Assembly: GCF_011067745.1 (NCBI RefSeq)
Contig: NZ_JAAMPJ010000005.1
Coordinates: 124,001-188,000, forward strand
Length of the DNA stretch: 64,000 nt
Direction of reading: 5' to 3'
Source: Lentzea alba
Lineage (GTDB): Bacteria > Actinomycetota > Actinomycetes > Mycobacteriales > Pseudonocardiaceae
In this document: positions 25,836 to 34,826 of the stretch, piece by piece
Position numbering within the stretch: the first letter of the stretch is position 1
Layout of the letters: each line of letters starts with the position of its first letter
Made by a program: the position numbers and the translations under genes
Notes under the pieces: generated by a model
Databases searched by the model: none
The model's input: only the letters and a program-made list of their open reading frames with translations
What the model was told of the DNA's origin: nothing

Positions 25836-27763
25836 CCCTTGCCTGACATCTTCCGCAGCATCGCGTTATAAGCCTCGAGGTCGGCGTCGTTATCGGCGTC
25901 GGCCTTGCGGTCGTACCGCTTCGCGTCCCGGCCGTCCTGCCGCGCCCACTGCGTGAGCAGGGCGACCATGACCACCAGCAACGGGATCTCCCCCGCCGCC
26001 CACGCGATGCCGCCGCCCAGCCGCTGGTCCTCCAGCAGGTTCTGCACCCACGGCAGCGACAGGCCCCGGTAGAACTGCTCGCCGATGACGCTCGACGAAC
26101 TCATCAGAATGACGCCGAAGAACGCGTGGAACGGGATCGACGCGAACAACAGCCCCAGCCGGCCGAGCGGCGGCAGCTTGTTCGGGGACGGGTCGATGCC
26201 GATCACCGGCCAGTAGAAGACGTAACCGGCGAGGATGAAGTGAGCGTTCATCGCGAGGTGCGCCCAGTGGAACGGCAGGGCGGCCTCGAACAGTCCCGAG
26301 AAGTACAGCGCATAGAAGGACCCGACGAACAGCGCCAGCGCCACAAAGGGGTTCGTCAACAGCCGTGCGACCGGTGAGTGCACAAAGGCCAGCACCCACT
26401 CTCGCGGACCCGGCACTTCTTTGTTGACCGGCAACGCGCGCAACGCCAGCGTGACCGGCCCACCCAGGACGAACAGGATCGGCGTCAGCATCGAAAGCAC
26501 CATGTGCGCTTCCATGTGCACGCTGAACATCGCCGGCGAGAACCGTCCCATGCCCGACGACGTCGCGAACAAGAGAGAGAAGCACCCGCACAGCCACGCG
26601 ACGGTGCGACCGACCGGCCACTTGTCGCCACGCTTGGTGAGCCTGCGCACGCCCAGCACGTAGATCAGCGCCAACGCCAGCGCCGCAGTGCCGTAGATCA
26701 GGTCGAAACGCCAGTCGAACAGGATGCGCGCCAGCGTCGGCGGTCCGGCGAGGTCGTAGCCGATCGCGATCTCCGTGCGGCTGGGCAGTTCGGTGCTTCC
26801 ACCCGGAGGAGGCGTGCGGGCCAGCGCCACGGCCAGACCGATCGTGAACATCATCAGCAGCACTTCGAGGCCCGCGAGCTTGAGCAACGCGTGCGGCTTG
26901 CCGTCGACAACGCCGTTCACACCGCGTTCGCGCTGGAAGTAGCCGAACACGCCGAGCAGCAGCAGACAGGCCAGTTTGCCGAGTGTCAGCCAGCCGTAGG
27001 TCGACGTCACGAGGTCGACCGGTGTGACACGCACGAGCGCGTTCACCACACCCGAGACGGCCATGACGATCCAGCAGACCAGCGCCACCTTCGAGAACCT
27101 CGTCGCGGCGAGGGGAAGGTGAGCGCCACCACGCCTGCCGTGCGCGAGCAACGCGATGAGGCCGCCCACCCAGAGCACCGCGGCGATGAGGTGGAACAAC
27201 AGGCTGTTCGTCGCCATGTCGTGCGAGCCGCCGGACGACGAGTGGCCTGTCACCGCGACGGGTACCAGCGCGAAGATCGCCAGGAACAGCAACACCGTCG
27301 TCCAGCCCCACGACAGCACGAGCCGGCAGCCCAGTGCGAGCAAGCTCACGATGATCGCCGTCAGCAGCCACGCCTTGGACTGCTCCAGCAGCATCATCGT
27401 CGCGATCATCTGGCTGAACGTGAACGAGCTCACCGGCCGGTCGATCGCGGACGCCGTGGTGAACGGCACGGACAGCACGGCACCCACGAGCCACACGAGC
27501 GCGAACCACCCTGCGGTGCGCATCGCGGCGTATCCGTCTGCTGCGAGAGTGCCCGACTTCTGCGGTGGCACAAGGAATGCCGCCAACAGCAACGAGCCGA
27601 TGGTCACCACCGCGCCTGTCTCCGTCAGCACGCGCACGACGAGCACCCCCGCCGGAGGGTTGCCCGAGAGCGCGCTGAACGCGACGGCGGCGAGGGCCGC
27701 GATCGCGAAGCCGATGACGACGAGGGGCACCAAACCCGTTCTGGTGGAGCGTTCGATTGCCAC
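25832..27763 (-). CDS. CopD - CtaG fusion: copper transport / cytochrome oxidase assembly protein
   Basis: 643 residues, about 14-16 membrane spans. The N-terminal half (to ~330) resembles CopD, with HSSSGGSHDMATNSLLFHLIAAVLWVGG carrying the histidines expected for copper handling. The C-terminal half (from ~350) resembles the CtaG/caa3-assembly family, with FSVHMEAHMVLSMLTPILFVLGGP and PFHWAHLAMNAHFILAGYVFYWPVIGIDP. Together they probably deliver copper across the membrane for oxidase CuB/CuA assembly. The fusion is common in actinobacteria. It starts at GTG 27763. Confidence 0.88.
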   Translation of the reverse strand: MAIERSTRTGLVPLVVIGFAIAALAAVAFSALSGNPPAGVLVVRVLTETGAVVTIGSLLLAAFLVPPQKSGTLAADGYAAMRTAGWFALVWLVGAVLSVPFTTASAIDRPVSSFTFSQMIATMMLLEQSKAWLLTAIIVSLLALGCRLVLSWGWTTVLLFLAIFALVPVAVTGHSSSGGSHDMATNSLLFHLIAAVLWVGGLIALLAHGRRGGAHLPLAATRFSKVALVCWIVMAVSGVVNALVRVTPVDLVTSTYGWLTLGKLACLLLLGVFGYFQRERGVNGVVDGKPHALLKLAGLEVLLMMFTIGLAVALARTPPPGGSTELPSRTEIAIGYDLAGPPTLARILFDWRFDLIYGTAALALALIYVLGVRRLTKRGDKWPVGRTVAWLCGCFSLLFATSSGMGRFSPAMFSVHMEAHMVLSMLTPILFVLGGPVTLALRALPVNKEVPGPREWVLAFVHSPVARLLTNPFVALALFVGSFYALYFSGLFEAALPFHWAHLAMNAHFILAGYVFYWPVIGIDPSPNKLPPLGRLGLLFASIPFHAFFGVILMSSSSVIGEQFYRGLSLPWVQNLLEDQRLGGGIAWAAGEIPLLVVMVALLTQWARQDGRDAKRYDRKADADNDADLEAYNAMLRKMSGKG

Positions 27764-27786
27764 GTCGTGGAGCCTACGACCCTCTA

Positions 27787-28314
27787 GTGTTGCGCCGCGT
27801 GAGACGTTCTCTCCTGTTCATCCTCGCCCTGCTCGCGGTGGCCGGTTGCTCGTACCGCATCCAGGGCGAACCGATCTCGGCGCCGCAGCCGCCCCTGACC
27901 ATCGCGACGCCGCGCAAGACCGAGGGCGTCGACCCGTGCGCTCTCGTCACGGAGAAGGACCTCAAGCCGGTCGGGACGCTCAAGTTCCAGCCCGTGCCGC
28001 GTGCCGAGATGGCGAACTCCTGCCTGTACACGCTGAAGGAGAACGCGTACGTGCTGGTAGCGGTCCCCTACCGGTCGTTCGACGAGTCGAAGAAGTCGCA
28101 GAAGTCCGGCCGTGAGGTCCAGACCGGCAAACACGCCACGTGGCTCAGTTGCGGCCAGCAGGAGAAGGACATGGTGTGCACGGCCACCATCGCGGTGACG
28201 CGCAACGAGTCGCTGCTGGTCGCCATCGGCGTGGCCGGCGGCACCGAGAGCAAGGCGCGGGACGCGCTGGCGCCGATCGGTCAGGAAGCGCTCAAACGGA
28301 TGCCGACTGCCTAG
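27787..28314 (+). CDS. DUF3558 lipoprotein
   Basis: 175 residues with a short signal peptide and lipobox LAVAGC (lipidated Cys21 if started at 27787), then GVDPCALVTEKDLKPVG and a paired-cysteine beta domain, which match DUF3558, an actinobacterial surface lipoprotein family of unknown role. Two starts are possible: GTG 27787 (after TACGAC) and GTG 27799 (TAGTGT ends 8 nt before it). Either leaves the signal peptide intact. Its end overlaps the convergent MFS gene by 23 bp. Confidence 0.8.
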   Translation: MLRRVRRSLLFILALLAVAGCSYRIQGEPISAPQPPLTIATPRKTEGVDPCALVTEKDLKPVGTLKFQPVPRAEMANSCLYTLKENAYVLVAVPYRSFDESKKSQKSGREVQTGKHATWLSCGQQEKDMVCTATIAVTRNESLLVAIGVAGGTESKARDALAPIGQEALKRMPTA

Positions 28315-29455
28315 CGGCCCGCCTGGCCAGCCAGGTCGCCGGGATGATCAGCGCGGTGACCAGGGCCACGAACCCGAGTGACACGACCAGCGAACTGACG
28401 TGCGCGAGGCCGCCCACGATCGGCGGGCCCGCGAGGAACCCGGTGTAGGCGATCGTCGTCACGAGCCCCAGTTCCCTCTCACCACCGCTGCCGTCGGCGC
28501 GTTTGCCGGTCTCGCTCGCCAGGTCCATGACCACGGGGAACGAGAACGCGAGCCCGAGACCCGCCATGCCGAACCCGACGTACCCGGCGGCGGGGAACGG
28601 CACCGCGACCGTCAGCGTCAGCCCCGTCGCGGCGAGGCCACCACCCGTGGCGAGAAGGCGGTGCGGGCCGAGCACGCGTTGGATCGGTTCGCCGAACCAC
28701 CGTGCGAGCCCCATCGCGACGGAGAAGCCCGCATAGGCGTATGCGCCCGCCGCGTCACCCATGCCCCTTTCACGCACCATGAACAACGCAGACCAGTCCG
28801 CCGCCGCCCCTTCCGCGATAGCACTGCACAGCGCGACGCACGCCAACAGCCAGAGAACCGGACTCTTGAGCACGTTCGTGCGTTCGGTGACTTCTTCCCT
28901 ATGACGCTCGCCTACTCCTCCGGGGATCTTCTTCGCGATTAACGCGGTGATGATGAGACCTACGAACGCAGCTAGGAGGAAATGCTTCATCGGCGTCCAG
29001 TGCGCCTGAGCGGCGGCGGCACTGCCCAACGAACCGATGAGACCCCCGAAGCTGAAACCCGCGTGGAACTGCGGCATCAACGGCCGTTGCAGATCGCGGA
29101 CGACGACGACCGCGGCGACATTCATCGACACGTCCATCGCGGCGATGCTCGCACCTAGTGCGATCAGCGTGAGGCCGAACTGCACTGGTGACTTCGACAG
29201 CGCGAGTACCGGCAGAAGCAATGGACTGAGGAGGCTGCTCGCTATCAGGACTCCACGCGACCCGTAGACCGCGCAGATCCGTGCCGCCAACGGTGCCGTG
29301 ACGGCCAGCCCGACACTCGCCCCGAGCAACGCCAGGCCGAGGCTGCCCACCTCCGCGCCGATCTGCTCGGCGAGCGCGGGCACGCGAGCGGCCCAGGTGC
29401 CGAAGACGGCGCCGTTCAACAGGAAGACGACGAACGTGGCCAGGCGTGGGGACAT
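28292..29455 (-). CDS. MFS transporter, divergent from a LacI regulator
   Basis: 387 residues and about 12 spans of the YbjJ/sugar-efflux-like MFS type (LATFVVFLLNGAVFGTWAARVPALAEQIG at the N-terminus; QFHAGFSFGGLIGSLGSA in the middle). Substrate unknown. I chose the ATG at 29455 rather than 29467 because a CATGCT -10 element ends seven bases upstream of it, matching a leaderless start. The promoter spacer contains a LacI-type palindrome, so the divergent regulator probably represses it. Confidence 0.85.
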   Translation of the reverse strand: MSPRLATFVVFLLNGAVFGTWAARVPALAEQIGAEVGSLGLALLGASVGLAVTAPLAARICAVYGSRGVLIASSLLSPLLLPVLALSKSPVQFGLTLIALGASIAAMDVSMNVAAVVVVRDLQRPLMPQFHAGFSFGGLIGSLGSAAAAQAHWTPMKHFLLAAFVGLIITALIAKKIPGGVGERHREEVTERTNVLKSPVLWLLACVALCSAIAEGAAADWSALFMVRERGMGDAAGAYAYAGFSVAMGLARWFGEPIQRVLGPHRLLATGGGLAATGLTLTVAVPFPAAGYVGFGMAGLGLAFSFPVVMDLASETGKRADGSGGERELGLVTTIAYTGFLAGPPIVGGLAHVSSLVVSLGFVALVTALIIPATWLARRAARQSASV

Positions 29456-29462
29456 GCGCTCC

Positions 29463-29492
29463 AGCATGACTGAAGCGCTTCAGCCATGCCAA
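29463..29492 (-). promoter_or_regulatory. MFS promoter with LacI-type operator
   Basis: On the minus strand, TTGGCA (29487-29492) and CATGCT (29463-29468) are 18 bp apart. Between them lies the perfect palindrome CTGAAGCGCTTCAG (29470-29483), whose central CG and TGAA.CGCTTCA form is typical of LacI/GalR operators. Confidence 0.75.
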
Positions 29493-29528
29493 CCGTTCGG
29501 GTGCGATCTCTCGCCTACGATGCTGTCC

Positions 29529-30608
29529 GTGGACTCCGATCGCCGACGCAGGCCGACGCTGGACACCGTCGCCGCCGCGGTCGGGGTTTCCAGGGCAACG
29601 GTCTCGAACGCGTACAACCGTCCCGACCAGCTCTCGTCGTCGTTGCGCGAACGCATCCTCGAGACGGCGCGCTCTCTGGGCTATGCGGGCCCGGATCCCG
29701 TTGCCCGCTCTCTGGCCACACGGTCGTCAGCCGCCGTGGGTTTCATGCTGCCGCAGGGCCTGTCCGGAGCCTTCTCGGATCCCGCGCTGTCGATCGTGCT
29801 CGACGGCCTCGCCTCGACCGTCGACGGCCACGACCACAGCCTGGTCCTGATGCCGGGCGACGCCACCGGCGGCCCGCGCCCGTCGATCGTGACGCGCACC
29901 CAGGCGGACGTGATGGTCGCGTACTCGCTGCCGGACTCCGCACCGGCGTTCGAGGCGGTGGCCGCCCGCGGACTCCCCCTGGTGGTGATCGACCAGCCGG
30001 TGCTGCCGAACTCGGCGCGGGTCGAGGTCCAGGACTACCTGGGCGCCTCGCTGGCCGCTTCGTTGCTGCTCGGGCTCGGCCACTCGTCGTTCGGCATCCT
30101 GACGTTCTCCCTGCACCCGGACGGAGTATCGGGACCGGTTTCCTTCGAGCGCCGTTCGGCCGCGCCGTTCCGCGTGAGCCGCGACCGGCTCGGCGGCTAC
30201 CTCGACACTTTGGAAAAAGGCGGGGTGAAACCGGACAATGTTCCGGTGTGGGAGGCGCGCGGCAGTGATCGCGAGCTCGGACGTCTCGGCGCGCGGTGGT
30301 TGCTCACCCGCACGCCACGGCCGAGCGCTCTGCTGTGCGCGTCGGACCAACTGGCCTTCGGCTGCCTGCGAGCAGCGCGCGATCTGGGCTTGACCGTCCC
30401 CCGGGACATTTCCGTGGTCGGCTTCGACGACGTCCCCGAAGCGGCCTACAGCGACCCGCCGCTGACTACTGTGCGTCAACCCTTGGCCGACAAGGGCCGC
30501 CGAGCCGGCGAGCTCGCGTTGAAGTTACTGGCCGGCGGCAGACCGCCGAGGCCAACGAGACTCGACGTTTCCCTCGTGGAGAGAGCCTCAACGGCCCCAC
30601 GAACGTGA
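29529..30608 (+). CDS. LacI-family transcriptional regulator
   Basis: 359 residues. The N-terminal helix-turn-helix reads RPTLDTVAAAVGVSRATVSNAYNRPDQLSSSLRERIL and a periplasmic-binding-protein-like domain follows, ending in the GFDDVPEA...PPLTTVRQPLADKGRRAGELAL pattern. It should bind the CTGAAGCGCTTCAG palindrome 46 bp upstream and control the divergent MFS gene. GTG 29529 is preferred over ATG 29520 because TACGAT (29516-29521) ends seven bases before it; the effector is unknown, probably a sugar or nucleoside. Confidence 0.9.
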   Translation: MDSDRRRRPTLDTVAAAVGVSRATVSNAYNRPDQLSSSLRERILETARSLGYAGPDPVARSLATRSSAAVGFMLPQGLSGAFSDPALSIVLDGLASTVDGHDHSLVLMPGDATGGPRPSIVTRTQADVMVAYSLPDSAPAFEAVAARGLPLVVIDQPVLPNSARVEVQDYLGASLAASLLLGLGHSSFGILTFSLHPDGVSGPVSFERRSAAPFRVSRDRLGGYLDTLEKGGVKPDNVPVWEARGSDRELGRLGARWLLTRTPRPSALLCASDQLAFGCLRAARDLGLTVPRDISVVGFDDVPEAAYSDPPLTTVRQPLADKGRRAGELALKLLAGGRPPRPTRLDVSLVERASTAPRT

Positions 30609-30623
30609 TACATGTCACGTTTG

Positions 30624-30665
30624 GACTGTTTTCGCCACCCATTTGGACGTAGGGCGGAAACAGTC
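30624..30665 (+). terminator. Long-loop hairpin after the LacI gene
   Basis: GACTGTTTTCGCC (30624-30636) pairs with GGCGGAAACAGTC (30653-30665), 13 bp with one T-G wobble and a 16-nt loop. It separates lacI from the tRNA. Confidence 0.6.
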
Positions 30666-30735
30666 GATCGACTCCGGACGATGTGTCCGGTGGGGGCATC
30701 GGGCGACCACACTTCGTGGCCGCTTCAGCTCCCAA

Positions 30736-30811
30736 GCCTCCGTAGCTCAGTGGAGAGAGCGAGGGACTTCTAATCCCGAGGTCGCAGGTTCGAATCCTGC
30801 CGGGGGCGCCA
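30736..30811 (+). tRNA. tRNA-Arg (anticodon TCT)
   Basis: A 76-nt cloverleaf with encoded CCA. The acceptor stem GCCTCCG pairs with CGGGGGC (one T-G), the D stem is GCTC/GAGC, the anticodon loop CTTCTAA reads TCT (AGA codons), and the T arm is GCAGG-TTCGAAT-CCTGC. A terminator follows 34 nt downstream. AGA is rare in this GC-rich window. Confidence 0.96.
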
Positions 30812-30845
30812 TGCAGACCTGCTCACTTGAGCAGAGCGTTGCTTC

Positions 30846-30880
30846 GGAAGGGCCGCGACCACGTTGGTCGCGGCCCTTCC
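30846..30880 (+). terminator. Terminator of tRNA-Arg
   Basis: A perfect 15-bp stem (30846-30860 with 30866-30880, loop ACGTT). It can also serve the convergent TetR gene. Confidence 0.85.
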
Positions 30881-30943
30881 TGCTGCTCCGATCGTGTCCC
30901 GTCCAAGCTCCGGGGTCGGCAACCGTACCGACTGTTTCCTTCG

Positions 30944-31642
30944 CTAGCCCTGGGCACCGGCCGTGCGGCGGAGGCGTTCGAGCCCGTCGAGGAGCAGGTC
31001 GAGGGTGAACTCGAACTCGACCTGGCTGTCGCACCATCCCAGCGTGGGATCGGCGCTGTCGTGCATCTCGGCCGCTGTCATGGCCGCGAGATGCGGCATG
31101 CGCTCGGCGAGCGCGGCCAGTTCCGCCTCCGAGACACCGTCCTCCGGTCCGCCGTCGGCCGCCCCTGGACTGAAGATCTCCTGTACGAACCCGAGCGGCA
31201 TGCTGCCGAACGCGTGCAGTGCGCGGTGCGCGAGCCGGTACGAGAACCCGGCGTCGATCATGGTGCCCAGGATGCCTTCGTAATAGGCGAACACGCGTGG
31301 CGGAATCGCCCGCCGGGTGCTCAGCAGCCCAGGCATCCACGGATGGCGCAGCATGGCCTGGCGCGCCGCGAGGAACTGTCGGCGGAGCCGCTCGCGCCAG
31401 TCGCCGTTCGTCGGGAGGTGGGCGGTCGTGGCGTCGATCTCGGCGAGGACTGTCTCGACGACGCCGTCGAGCAAGGCTTCCTTGGCGGGCAGGTGATGGT
31501 AGAGCGACATCGCCTCGATCCCGAGGTCGGCCGCGAGGCGGCGCATCGTCAGCGCCCCGATCCCGTTGGCGTCCACCAAGGCGACGGCGGCGGCCAACAC
31601 GCGCTCGCGGCTGAGCGGCGTCCGGGATGCCTTGGCTGCCAC
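30944..31642 (-). CDS. TetR-family regulator (TetR_C type)
   Basis: About 232 residues: helix-turn-helix LSRERVLAAAVALVDANGIGALTMRRLAADLGIEAMSLYHHLPAKEALLDGVV, then a tetracycline-repressor-like C-terminal domain (WRERLRRQFLAARQAMLRHPW). GTG codons at 31642 and 31654 are both possible; the former follows GAGGAGA closely and gives the more typical MAAKASRTPLSRERV start. It is divergent from a DUF4386 gene, and two matching operators lie between them. Confidence 0.9.
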   Translation of the reverse strand: MAAKASRTPLSRERVLAAAVALVDANGIGALTMRRLAADLGIEAMSLYHHLPAKEALLDGVVETVLAEIDATTAHLPTNGDWRERLRRQFLAARQAMLRHPWMPGLLSTRRAIPPRVFAYYEGILGTMIDAGFSYRLAHRALHAFGSMPLGFVQEIFSPGAADGGPEDGVSEAELAALAERMPHLAAMTAAEMHDSADPTLGWCDSQVEFEFTLDLLLDGLERLRRTAGAQG

Positions 31643-31666
31643 ATGTCTCCTCACTCTTGCCGCTAC

Positions 31667-31697
31667 CTTACATTGTAAGTTACCTTACGACGTAAGG
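31667..31697. promoter_or_regulatory. Paired TetR operators
   Basis: CTTACATTGTAAG (31667-31679) and the palindrome CCTTACGACGTAAGG (31683-31697) share the half-site CTTAC/GTAAG. They are centred about 17 bp apart between the divergent TetR and DUF4386 genes. A TACAAT -10 for the TetR gene (minus strand, 31672-31677) lies inside the first one, implying autoregulation. Confidence 0.8.
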
Positions 31698-31722
31698 TTG
31701 GTCGGTCGTCGAAGGAGCCACG

Positions 31723-32406
31723 ATGCACCCGCTTGTCCGCACCGCCCGCACGACAGGCCTGCTCTACCTCAGCCTGGCCATTGCCGGTGGCCTCGGTTTC
31801 CTGCTCATCCGGCAGCGACTCTTCGCAGCCGGCGACCCCGCGGCGACGCTCGCCAACCTGGTCGAGCACGAAACGCTCGCCCGCGTCGGCATCGCGTTCG
31901 AACTGCTCGTGGTCGTCACGCAGGCGCTCGCCGCCGCGTGGTTCTACCGGCTGTTCCGCACCGCGGACTCGTTCGCCGCCGCCGGTATCGCCGCGTTCGG
32001 CCTCGTCAACGCGGTCACGATCCTCACCAGCGCGGCGATGCTCGCCACCGCGCTCGAGGTGGCACTGGCGCCTGCGGGAGACACGGCCGCCACCGTCCAG
32101 CTGCTCTACCTGATCAGCGCGAACCTGTGGGGCGTCGGGGCGTTGTTCTTCGGCCTGTGGCTGATCCCCATGGGCTGGTGCGTGCTCCGCTCCGGGTGGA
32201 TGCCGCGCGCGCTCGGCTGGGTGCTCGTCGTCGGCGGCGTCGCCTACGTGCTCAACGCGTTCGTGCGCTACCTCGTCCCCGGCTCGGAAAGCGCTGTCGA
32301 CGCACTCACCGTGCCCGCGACCGTGGGCGAACTCTGGATGATCGGCTACCTGCTCGTGCACGGCGTGGGCGCCCGCGCCCGCGAGGAAACGCCGGCCGCG
32401 GTCTGA
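31723..32406 (+). CDS. DUF4386 membrane protein
   Basis: 227 residues with six spans, matching DUF4386 (ARTTGLLYLSLAIAGGLGFLLIRQRL at the start; GLWLIPMGWCVLRSGWMPRALGWVLVVGGVAYV near the end). Function unknown. AAGGAG lies upstream of the ATG. Its position opposite a TetR gene with shared operators suggests an inducible membrane response, but the signal is unknown. It converges on an MFS gene. Confidence 0.85.
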   Translation: MHPLVRTARTTGLLYLSLAIAGGLGFLLIRQRLFAAGDPAATLANLVEHETLARVGIAFELLVVVTQALAAAWFYRLFRTADSFAAAGIAAFGLVNAVTILTSAAMLATALEVALAPAGDTAATVQLLYLISANLWGVGALFFGLWLIPMGWCVLRSGWMPRALGWVLVVGGVAYVLNAFVRYLVPGSESAVDALTVPATVGELWMIGYLLVHGVGARAREETPAAV

Positions 32407-32440
32407 CGGGACAGGACACCGGGTTCGACCGTCCCTCAGG

Positions 32441-34030
32441 TCACAGGGCTGATCCGACCCGGCTCGACCCGAGACCGGTCTCGGCGTCGTCCGCCGCGGA
32501 GCGCACGCGGTTCTTCGGGCCTCGCAGTGCGACGTAGACGGACAACACCACCATGACGGCCGCTCCCGCCCACATGGACTGCTGCCATCCATCCACAAAG
32601 GACTCGCGGGCAGCCTGGACGATCTGTGCCGCGTGCGAGCCGGTGCTGCCCGAGACGTCGACGGCGTTGGCGACGCCTTCCCTGGCGACGTCCGCGGCTT
32701 CCTGGGGGACACCGGACAGCTTGCCGTTGATCGAGCCGCGGTAGCCGGCGGACAGGAGCGCGCCGAGCAGGGCGACACCCAGGGCGGTGCCGAACTCTCG
32801 GGTGATGTCGTTGAGCGCGGAGGCGACACCCTGCTCGTCTCGCGGCAACGAGCCGGTGATGGCCTCTGTGGACGGTGTCATCGACAGGCCCATGCCGAGG
32901 CCCATGGCGACCAGCCCCGGAAGAATCGACGAGTAGCCGCCCTCCACCGAGACGAACAGCGCCATGAACACCAGTCCCACGCAGGTCAGCACGACTCCGG
33001 TGATCATGGTCGCGCGGGAGCCGATGCGCTCGGCCAGCTTGGCCGCGAGGCCGGAGGTCAGCATCATCGAGATCGCCATCGGCATCATGGCCGCCGTCGA
33101 CGCCAGTCCCGACCATCCGAGCACGGCCTGGAAGAACGGGAACAGCACCACGCCGATGCCCGCCTGGACGCCGAAGACCACCAGCAACGTGAGCGAGCCT
33201 CCTGCCAGGCCGCGGTCCCGGAACAGGCGCACGTCCAGCAGAGAGGTGTCGCGGCGGCGCAGCTCCCAGACCACGAAGCCGATGCCGGCGACGATGCCGA
33301 CGGCGAGGCTGGTCAACGTCTCGGGGGCGGTCCAGCCGCGTTCGGGTCCCTCCTGCAGCACGAAGATGAGGCCGACGACGGCGACGGTGGAGAGCAGTGC
33401 GCCGACGGTGTCGAAGGGGTGAGCCGAGCGCTCGCGGGAGTTGGGCACCGACTTCACCGTCGTCACGAGCGCCACGACGATCAGCGCGGTCGGGAGTGCG
33501 AACAGCCAGCGCCAGTCCGCGATGTCGACCAGGACCGCTGAGAGGAACATGCCCAGGATGCCGCCGCCTCCCGCGACGGCCGTCCACACGCCGATGGCTT
33601 TGCCGCGCCGTTCCTCGGGGAAGGTGGAGGTGATGACGGCCAGGGTGATCGGCATGATGATCGCGGCGCCGACACCGCTGATCGCGCGGGCCGCGATCAT
33701 GACCTCGGCGGTCGGGGACAGTGCCGCCACCACGTTCGCGATGCCGAACAAGGTGAGCCCGGCGGTCAGCATGGGTTTGCGGCCCGAGCGGTCGCCGAGC
33801 GCGCCGAGCGGCAGCAGCAGCGCGGCCAGGGTCAGGGTGTAGATGTTGATGATCCAGAGAACCGTGCCCAGCGAGGCCCCGAACTCGACGGCCATGTGGG
33901 TCTGCGCGACGTTGAGGCCCGAGACCGAGGCGACGACGGCCATCAACGAGATGGACACGGAGATGAGGATGGTGCGCAGTTGACGCGCGTCCGGTGCGGA
34001 AGCCCCCTGTACGGGCTGGTTGGTGCTCAT
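32441..34030 (-). CDS. DHA2-family (EmrB/QacA type) MFS efflux transporter
   Basis: 529 residues with about 14 spans. LNVAQTHMAVEFGASLGTVLWIINIYTLTLAALLLPLGALGDRSGRKP is the DHA2 signature with motif A, and motif C-like GGGGILGMFLSAVLVD follows. It should extrude drugs or cations using the proton gradient. AGAGGAA precedes its ATG. The divergent XRE-cupin gene is the likely regulator. Confidence 0.9.
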   Translation of the reverse strand: MSTNQPVQGASAPDARQLRTILISVSISLMAVVASVSGLNVAQTHMAVEFGASLGTVLWIINIYTLTLAALLLPLGALGDRSGRKPMLTAGLTLFGIANVVAALSPTAEVMIAARAISGVGAAIIMPITLAVITSTFPEERRGKAIGVWTAVAGGGGILGMFLSAVLVDIADWRWLFALPTALIVVALVTTVKSVPNSRERSAHPFDTVGALLSTVAVVGLIFVLQEGPERGWTAPETLTSLAVGIVAGIGFVVWELRRRDTSLLDVRLFRDRGLAGGSLTLLVVFGVQAGIGVVLFPFFQAVLGWSGLASTAAMMPMAISMMLTSGLAAKLAERIGSRATMITGVVLTCVGLVFMALFVSVEGGYSSILPGLVAMGLGMGLSMTPSTEAITGSLPRDEQGVASALNDITREFGTALGVALLGALLSAGYRGSINGKLSGVPQEAADVAREGVANAVDVSGSTGSHAAQIVQAARESFVDGWQQSMWAGAAVMVVLSVYVALRGPKNRVRSAADDAETGLGSSRVGSAL

Positions 34031-34113
34031 CGGTTCCTCTCAGCGTCCTTCTGTCGTGCGCGGCCTGGGTCGTTCCGGGCCACCTGCCCGACGTTACGCA
34101 GAGCTTGCAGATC

Positions 34114-34131
34114 AGGCATACAATCTTGCCT
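34114..34131 (+). promoter_or_regulatory. Promoter/operator of the XRE-cupin regulator
   Basis: AGGCA (34114-34118) and TGCCT (34127-34131) flank the -10 hexamer TACAAT (34119-34124), and the ATG starts seven bases after it. The inverted repeat around a leaderless -10 suggests autorepression. Confidence 0.6.
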
Positions 34132-34713
34132 ATGACGCAAGAAGAAGGTGCGCTGGACAGCCTCGTGCGCAAACGGATCCGGGCACTGCGGGTCGCACAG
34201 GGCCTGTCCCTGGAGGACCTCGCCAAGCGAGTCCACCTGGGACAGTCCTCGCTGAGCCGCATCGAGAACGGCCAGCGCCGCCTGGCACTGGACCAGCTCG
34301 TCGCTCTGGCCCGCGCCTTGGACACCACCCTCGACCAACTGGTCGAGAACGCGGCGGACGATGTTGTCATCAGTCCGATGAACCACGGCGCCAACGGCCT
34401 GAGCTGGCCGATGAAGGGTGACCCGGCCATGAACGTCATGCGCCGGCGGTTCACCGAGCCACCACCGGACAATCCCGCCAAGATGCGCGCCCATCCCGGC
34501 AGGGAGTGGCTCGTCGTGCTGTCCGGCACCGCGACCCTGTTGCTCGGCGACCGCCGCTTCCGCGTCGAGACCAACCGTGCCGCCGAATTCCCGACCATGA
34601 TGCCGCACGCCATCGGCGCGGAAGGTCGCCCGTGCGAGGTCATGTTCATCTTCGACCGGGACGCCCGTCGCGGCCATCGTGAGAACGGCAACTCCGAGGA
34701 CAACGACTCATAA
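34132..34713 (+). CDS. XRE-cupin transcriptional regulator
   Basis: 193 residues with an XRE helix-turn-helix (IRALRVAQGLSLEDLAKRVHLGQSSLSRIENGQRRLALDQLVALARAL, ~17-64) and a C-terminal cupin barrel (HPGREWLVVLSGTATLLLGDRRFRVE, ~123-148). The cupin usually binds a small ligand. It is divergent from the DHA2 exporter and probably controls it and itself. The stop is followed by a 113-bp gap before MerR. Confidence 0.88.
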   Translation: MTQEEGALDSLVRKRIRALRVAQGLSLEDLAKRVHLGQSSLSRIENGQRRLALDQLVALARALDTTLDQLVENAADDVVISPMNHGANGLSWPMKGDPAMNVMRRRFTEPPPDNPAKMRAHPGREWLVVLSGTATLLLGDRRFRVETNRAAEFPTMMPHAIGAEGRPCEVMFIFDRDARRGHRENGNSEDNDS

Positions 34714-34826
34714 CCGCGTCACTTGCGTCCACGGCCACCACTGGGGGGCACGTGCGCCCGGCTTGACCGTGCCGTAGCGGCATGGTTTCCACTTGAGGCA
34801 AGTTGGAGTGGGGCAGAGGGGATGTC

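Noticed and set aside
30603-30620. CRP-like site ACGTGA-N6-TCACGT
   Set aside because: It overlaps the lacI stop, no start codon lies within reach except a tRNA, and one site is weak evidence.
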